This document shows positions 58,487 through 64,000 of a stretch of 64,000 bases of DNA, piece after piece (the stretch's first letter is position 1; the number at the start of each line of letters is the position of its first letter). The DNA comes from Haemonchus contortus (lineage: Eukaryota; Nematoda; Chromadorea; Rhabditida; Trichostrongylidae). Where the stretch lies: assembly GCA_000469685.2 (NCBI GenBank), contig LS997562.1, forward strand, positions 42,174,345-42,238,344, written 5' to 3'. A program made the translations under genes and the position numbers. The notes beneath the pieces are model-generated. The model saw only the letters and a list, made by a program, of their open reading frames with translations, was not told where the DNA came from and did no database searches.

Positions 58487-59769
58487 TTACGTAATTTCCT
58501 GCTTCGGTACGCAAATTGCCTGACTGCGCAGAAAATCGGAATGCTTCTCAAACAATGTTCTTCAGCAGTTGAAAATTGAGCTTTTCTCCTCAACTCAGAG
58601 AAAATGTCAATTGAATTGAATATTTTTACACGAAAGATGTTAGGAATCATGCTGCTGCCAAATTGGCCACTTCAGTTAATTTTATGAGACTTTTTTTTGG
58701 CGGAGCCGAGTTTTCTGAATGAATTAGACAATGACGGCTGGCGTTCCTGGAGACCGGGACTTTTGTGATCAGGTGGGACTACCTTGTGTCAGTTACCACT
58801 CACGCCACTCTATAATTGTACAGTTACCCTCAGTATGTAGGTAATGCGCTTAAGGCTCTTTCGGTACTATCTCGGTTTGTAGTGAATTTCTAAGGTGTCT
58901 TTCTTTTCTAACGGAAGGCTGAGAGGTGGCGCAGTGTTCGTTAAGTATGAAAAAAAAAGTAGGCAGGAGGGTGTCGGCAAGCTATGTACTGAGCATTGTG
59001 AAAGTCCGATCCCTATTTAGGGATAAATTCGAAGAGGTGAAATCCAAAAACAGGGTGTGCAGGCTGATTTGCATTAGGTTTTTTGAAGAAACCGGATAAG
59101 TATAACCTTTCATGACAAAGCTGGAAGCCACACATCACCCGGCACATTTGCCAAAGTTGTAGTGGCAGTAGGGAACTCCCGAGCGCCCCCCCCCCCACCT
59201 TGTTCTTTGGCTATTGCACCTTTAGGTCATTCTTCCTTGGCCGATAGCTTGGGTTGCACAAATCTGAAGGCCGAAGCACTCAGAACAACCCCACCAACAA
59301 TCCCACTGACTCTACTAACCTTGTTTCAAGAAAACTCGAGCATCGTCTGAATAATGAACTGTAGCCTTTATAGATCATTGAAGGACAACGGAGCAAAGCA
59401 ATGGAGAATATACGTAATTCTTCAACAATTAATAGTGATAAAAGCTTCTCATTTAAAAGAATATCTGTGGAGTGGGTGTGAATTTGTGCATGGTATGTAG
59501 AACTAGTGTAGTAGTTATGGATCAATGATATGGATGGGTCATATGGAGCAAAAGGTACCGTCAAATGAATGGTGGTTATCAGTTGTGAACATTAATTTGT
59601 TGACACGCTACCTACCTCTTGTCCACTCATTTGTCCTTGATAAACAATGGTAAATGTCGAAATAACCTCAACAAATTAGTACAAAAAAAGGAAGTCGCCC
59701 AGGCCCCTAACTTTACAGTACATCGCGGTTGAGTTACTTGTCTATACTTTGTTTTCGACTTTTCGTGAA
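58487..59769. other. P450 upstream and intergenic region
   Basis: A weak tRNA-like pair of boxes (GGTGGCGCAGTG near 58926, GTCCGATCCCT near 59006) and a C run at 59189-59200 are the only features. Short open frames on both strands have no motifs. Confidence 0.3.
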
Positions 59770-60060
59770 CCCACGGAGCCGAATCGAACTCATGCAAGCG
59801 TTCGCGCATTAAAAGTACAGATCGCAGACATAGTTCATCTCCATTTCTGCGGCCTGTTTTGGTTCTAGGGTTTTAGCAGTCCCTCCCAAGCGGTCCTACC
59901 CAATACAGCAGTATTGGAAGGTTCAGAGGAATGGGGTCTATTCATACTACTATTTTTCGCGTATCGCTACCCATGAATAGCTTGCCAGGCTCTGACGCGG
60001 GAGTAGTGTTGACTCTCGGTAACTAGTCAAGCTACCCCAGAGTAGACAAGGGTCGTAAGT
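59770..60060 (-). mobile_element. RTE-like retrotransposon 5' fragment
   Basis: On the minus strand this matches the 5' leader of the element at 1-3440: CAGAGCCTGGCAAGCT is identical, and CATTCCTCTGAACCT is near-identical. It continues into a segment absent from that copy that reads AICTFNARTLA, the expected start of the endonuclease domain, before a stop and decay. It is therefore a relic of the missing N-terminus in another family member. Confidence 0.7.
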
Positions 60061-62177
60061 TTTAGAAGTGGCATAAAACGAATGGTTAAACATCATTAGA
60101 GCTTGGCGAGCTGAGTCGAACTAATCAACATTCCACTATGCATGAAAAATGAAAACTAAGTCAGCTATTAGGAAAAACGTAGCGAACGCAGATAAGCGCT
60201 TACTCTTTTTCCTTAGTTGCGGCGGATATCCTTAGAAGGAAACAAGTTCTTCGTACGTTGACTAAGCATTTGTGCGAAATTAGGTAAGTAAATAGGAGAA
60301 TTGTATGGTAATTGATAGAAAAGTTAACACTCTATCCTAACACTTGAACAGAAGGAACTGTTTCTTGTGTGCGGACGAAGAGTTTCTTGAACAAGGTTCA
60401 GTGCGCAATTGTAAACATAAGCGTCACTACTAGATACGGATGAGCGATGCATTCCAAAGTGATTCCCGCTCGAAATCAAAGTTTGGGTTCTTTTAACATT
60501 GTAAGAAAAAGCCCTGGTGCGCTACCCATATCCTAAGCAAGCCATCTAGAAGAATTTAGAGAAGAATAGGATTTCGATTTAGGACTACATAGCTCCGACC
60601 TCATTATTTGGTATACACTTGATTTACCTAGTAGTATATCTCACGGCGGCCACCATTCAGATTTTCAGAATTTCTCAAAGAACCTTCTCAGGTTAACGGT
60701 GAGCACTGAGTCAGCCCTGCTGATGCGCCGTTTTCATTGATAGTTGCTGCTCCTTAGCCGACACCTGCTAACATAAGAAGAGAGATTAAATGCAGTATTT
60801 GCATAGGTATAGAACTGATTGGCCCCAACCATGGAATCTCTTCCCGCCGGTGACAGTTGCCAGGCATGGAGTTACTGACGATCCGTTGGTGAAATTGAAA
60901 GCCCTTTTCATACTGTGCAGTTAATCAACTAGTTATCATGATGCATTCATTCTCTGGTTCCTAATAATAAAAATAGATCTCAATGGCGTGCAGCTAGCAG
61001 CATACAATGACATGTGAGGCGAGCAAAAACACAGTCGGTATTTATTTTGAGCCACTGAGGCTTTGAGCGTATCTGTGGTATCTCATTAGACGTATTTATA
61101 AAAACTGTGGTGGTAGATGTACTTAGCGAGATGCCAAAAATTCTCTGCCAATGGAATGACAAATCTAGTCGAGCGTTGGACTCTGTAATACCGGTGGCGT
61201 TGCTAGCGCGATTTTGAGATAATTAATGGATCAAAGGTTCCATGAAAATTCCGTCCTCTTAAAGGGGAAATAGTATTGGTTATTGCACTGGTTCACCCTA
61301 CCTAGATGCTACCAAGTTGGTATTTTCGCTTAGGTCCTAGGAGAAATTCGAACGCACGGCGCATTGTGGAATTTTTATTTTGTTTTATTCGTACACAGAT
61401 GAACGAGCTATCCACATGGACAACAACCTGCGATTCAAATGATATGACAGTTACGTACGGACAGAACATATAAAACTCTTAAGCATAACAAAACTATACA
61501 CACCAACAAGACCACAAGTTATTAGCATTAGAATTTGAAAATAAGAGGAGGCTATATAAAAATAACAACGGAACCTCGACCAGAAAGCATACAAGTCCTA
61601 TCTGCATGTAAAGCCTTGATGGCCAGGCCTTTGAAGGAGTTTAGAGAAAGCACATGATGTCATTACGTACTTTTGTTTAAAAGAGCTATCATTCGAGAGG
61701 AAAAATATTTGGAACGAACCTGTGTCCGCGCCAGTGGGATTTCAATCGCAGGGCCTCTGAATTTGGATGCAACTACTTCGAAAAAAATGACCGGGTCTAC
61801 TGTAGCCTCACCAGTTATTATAATGGAGACAGGAATGAGGTTTGCACTGTCGCATGGACCACTATCATCTAGCAATTCAGAATACCTCTTCGAAAAAAAA
61901 AATTTTAGAATGCTTCTGGTTTCAGCCATAACGTTACCGCTCCTTCTGAATGTACGTCACGACGAAGTGTGATGAACAGATGCTGTCTTCTGTCAGTGGC
62001 TAAAATGTGATGCCCTACTATTTCAAGTTGGTGGAAGGGACGGAGTGTACAGTGGTGAGTGATCATTCTAACTTATTTTCAGCGAAGTTTCTCAAAAATA
62101 GTGATTGATGTTTGTGAGAGCAAGGACTCCTGGAGACCTCTTTCTACATTTCAAGCTACGATTTTAATGACACAAAC
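60061..62177. other. 2.1-kb stretch without supported gene
   Basis: Two overlapping antiparallel frames at 61663-61972 (88 and 99 codons) look coding-like in composition but have no recognised domain or exon boundaries. Nothing else is supported. Confidence 0.35.
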
Positions 62178-62179
62178 TA

Positions 62180-63409
62180 TTAGGTTGGAAGATAAGTCCT
62201 GCGACACTTTGGAAAAGTTTTTGAATTTTGTATTTCTTTATCAAGCGAAAACTTCAATCTACAATATAATCACCATTATTATCTATAACTTGTGTCCATC
62301 TTTCTTCGAGCTTCTCGATCCCTCTCTTCCAGAATTCCGGTGGCTGCAACGAGAAAAAGTGGTCGATTTCATTTTCAAGTTGGCGACGTTCATAAAATTT
62401 TTTGCCGCTTAGATGGTTCTTCAGTGCCCTGAATAGGTGATAATCAGAAGGCGCTAGGTCTGGTGAGTAGGCCGGATGCGGCAGTACTTCCCATCCTAGT
62501 TCCATAATTTTTTGACGCGCTTCTTGGCCACATGCGGGCGCGCGTTATCGTGAAGTAGGAAGACATTGACTCTTTTCGGGCGTAGCTCTCACAGTACGTC
62601 GGCCACTTTTTGCAGCTGGTTAGCATAGACTGTGGGCATCACTGTAGTGCCATTGCAGGCCAAGCAGCACTCAGAAGATCATTCCACCACAGACCTACCA
62701 GCAGCACGATAAAACCTTCTTCTCATGGAGATCTGCTTTAGTCTCAGTAGATGGCTTCTTTTCTCGCGCAGTCCAGTACCGCTTACGGGTATGGTTCACG
62801 TAAAGCACCCAGCTTTCATCTCCGGTCACCATGTCTCGCAATAAGTCCTTTCGATGGGGACGAAGCAGAAGAGCGACGTGCATCCTGTCCGTCTTGCCAG
62901 ACAGGCGTAGTTCATGAGGAACCCATCGTGAGAATATTGACCTGTAGCCAAGCTCGTGGAAATGCTCAATAACTGTCGTATGAGTGCATCCTATTGTTGT
63001 CGTCAATTCACGGCTGGTCGCATTAGGCTGCATCTGAAATCCGCTGAGTAAACGCTCACCCGATGGGCGACCACTACGTTGTCCGCCCTCGAACAAAATT
63101 TCTCCGGCAGCAAAGCGCTTGTACCATCGGGACACCGCCGAATGGTGGACAACGTCCTTCTTGAAGGCAGCGCAAATGTTAGCCGCAGCGGTTCTCGCAG
63201 ACTGTCCCTGCAGGAACTCGTAGTAGACAACTAGGCGGATGATAGCTTAATTCATTGTGGAGGGTAATGACTCAATATTCTTCGCGAAGCCCTTTGATGT
63301 CCATTTTCGAAATCCTTCAGGAACACTCTATAGTTATCGGGCGGGAAAGGTTTTGGTTATTTCCTGGAGGAACATGTTCAAAGTGTCGCAGGACTTATCT
63401 TCCAACCTT
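62180..63409 (-). mobile_element. Nearly full-length mariner element
   Basis: About 1230 bp, starting TTAGGTTGGAAGATAAGTCC after a TA and ending with the inverted GGACTTATCTTCCAACCTTA. The termini are of the same type as the deleted copy at 24650-25530. The transposase is on the minus strand and broken. An ATT-rich run follows the right end (63420-63475). Confidence 0.88.
62254..63250 (-). pseudogene. Mariner transposase (DD34D), three breaks
   Basis: The minus strand encodes most of a mariner transposase. A helix-turn-helix N-terminus (SARTAAANICAAF, then SRWYKRFAAGEILFEGGQRS) leads to the WVPHELRLSGK linker equivalent of WVPHEL. The catalytic region follows with GDESW, then HDNARPHVA and SPDLAPSDYHLF, so all three aspartates are present. 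Breaks are a stop at the third codon (near 63243), a shift near 62693 and a shift near 62513 at an A run. The C-terminal 83 codons (62254-62505) are open. The last conserved text is RWTQVIDNNGDY. The copy is inactive but only lightly decayed. Hookworms are known to carry a mariner called bandit; whether this is that family needs an alignment. Confidence 0.87.
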
Positions 63410-64000
63410 ATATTATCGATCGCTGTCATTATTATTACATTATTATATTACTATTACCTTATATTATTAATACTGCTTGGTTTACCAGTCTTTCTCTTGC
63501 GCAGTACTCGATCGTTACTTGTTTGCCTATTTGCTGGAAGTCTGCATTTTCGTTTGCTAATAACACCGAGGGCGACACTAGCCTACTCGGATGTTCACTT
63601 AACCAACGGCCCTTCTCAAAATGAGTTGGGCTTTCTGGATGGTAAAGTGGATGTTCGTTGAATAAGTCTGGAGTTGATGATTCATCATTAGCACGAGCGA
63701 CTGCAGTCCGTGAAAAAATATTGGTCGGTCATCAGTTGCAGACATCAGCTGCACTTTTGCATTCCATGGTTTTTATCTAAAGATCCATTCCTCAGAAATT
63801 TGTATGTCATCGGGGATGTTGTCTCAGTGGCTATCATGTGAGCTTTGTGAGAGCATAGCAGAGGTGATTTCGGTGAGGGAACAAAGGGCGTACCAGATTT
63901 ATTGAAGAGCGGAAGACTCTCAGGGTGAAAGGGAGTTATGAAATATCTTTCAAAGCAAGCGGAACTCAGTAACACTGTAACGGTTTGGACCTTTGAGAAA
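63410..64000. other. Window end without supported gene
   Basis: It starts with an ATT-rich microsatellite-like run. The 76-codon minus frame at 63745-63975 has no motif. Confidence 0.35.

Noticed and set aside
59785..59810. B-box-like GAGTTCGATTCGG on the minus strand, considered a SINE head
   Set aside because: It falls within the retrotransposon 5' fragment, just after its endonuclease start, and has no A box.
1..64000. CRISPR arrays, phage or other prokaryotic defence systems
   Set aside because: The short tandem arrays present (6060-6149, 38800-39360) have no spacers, and the gene structure is eukaryotic throughout.

Overview
This window is nuclear DNA of a eukaryote, most likely a strongylid (hookworm-like) nematode. 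The evidence is three host genes split into many short exons, mostly with TTTTCAG-type acceptors and no long polypyrimidine tract. One of them is a nematode-type Cys-loop channel. The window also carries an RTE-like retrotransposon and several mariner/Tc1 elements. Species assignment is inference; nothing here names the organism.

Three host genes could be rebuilt exon by exon with consistent reading phase, all on the minus strand. (1) 11190-19604: a 14-exon SLC17-type major-facilitator transporter, 495 aa. (2) 30143-40511: a 15-exon Cys-loop ligand-gated channel of the anion-selective type, 521 aa. (3) 52851-58176: a 13-exon microsomal cytochrome P450, 493 aa, with an intact heme-binding loop. 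They do not form a pathway: one is a transporter, one a receptor channel and one a detoxification or metabolic enzyme. A perfect inverted pair of GATA sites lies 291 bp upstream of the P450 start.

The rest is mostly mobile DNA and intergenic sequence. 1-3440: a broken RTE-like non-LTR retrotransposon, followed at 3448-3882 by a palindrome-rich MITE with a 6-bp target duplication. 4.2-8.5 kb: mariner-TIR and Tc1-TIR MITEs. 9.4-10.6 kb: a decayed transposase and two CG-rich hairpins. 23.2-28.1 kb: a 4.8-kb region bounded by 365-bp inverted repeats, holding smaller inverted modules and an 881-bp deleted mariner. 29.6, 41.3-41.7 and 59.8-60.1 kb: minus-strand fragments of the same retrotransposon. 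32.9-34.2 kb (mariner), 36.7-38.2 kb (Tc1-like, intact transposase) and 38.8-39.4 kb (30-bp minisatellite) all lie inside introns of the channel gene. 50.7-51.6 kb: two more mariner-TIR MITEs. 62.2-63.4 kb: a nearly full-length mariner with a broken transposase.

The large gaps (19.6-23.2, 43.1-50.7 and 60.1-62.2 kb) show no gene I can support. No rRNA, functional tRNA, CRISPR array or prokaryotic-type system was seen.
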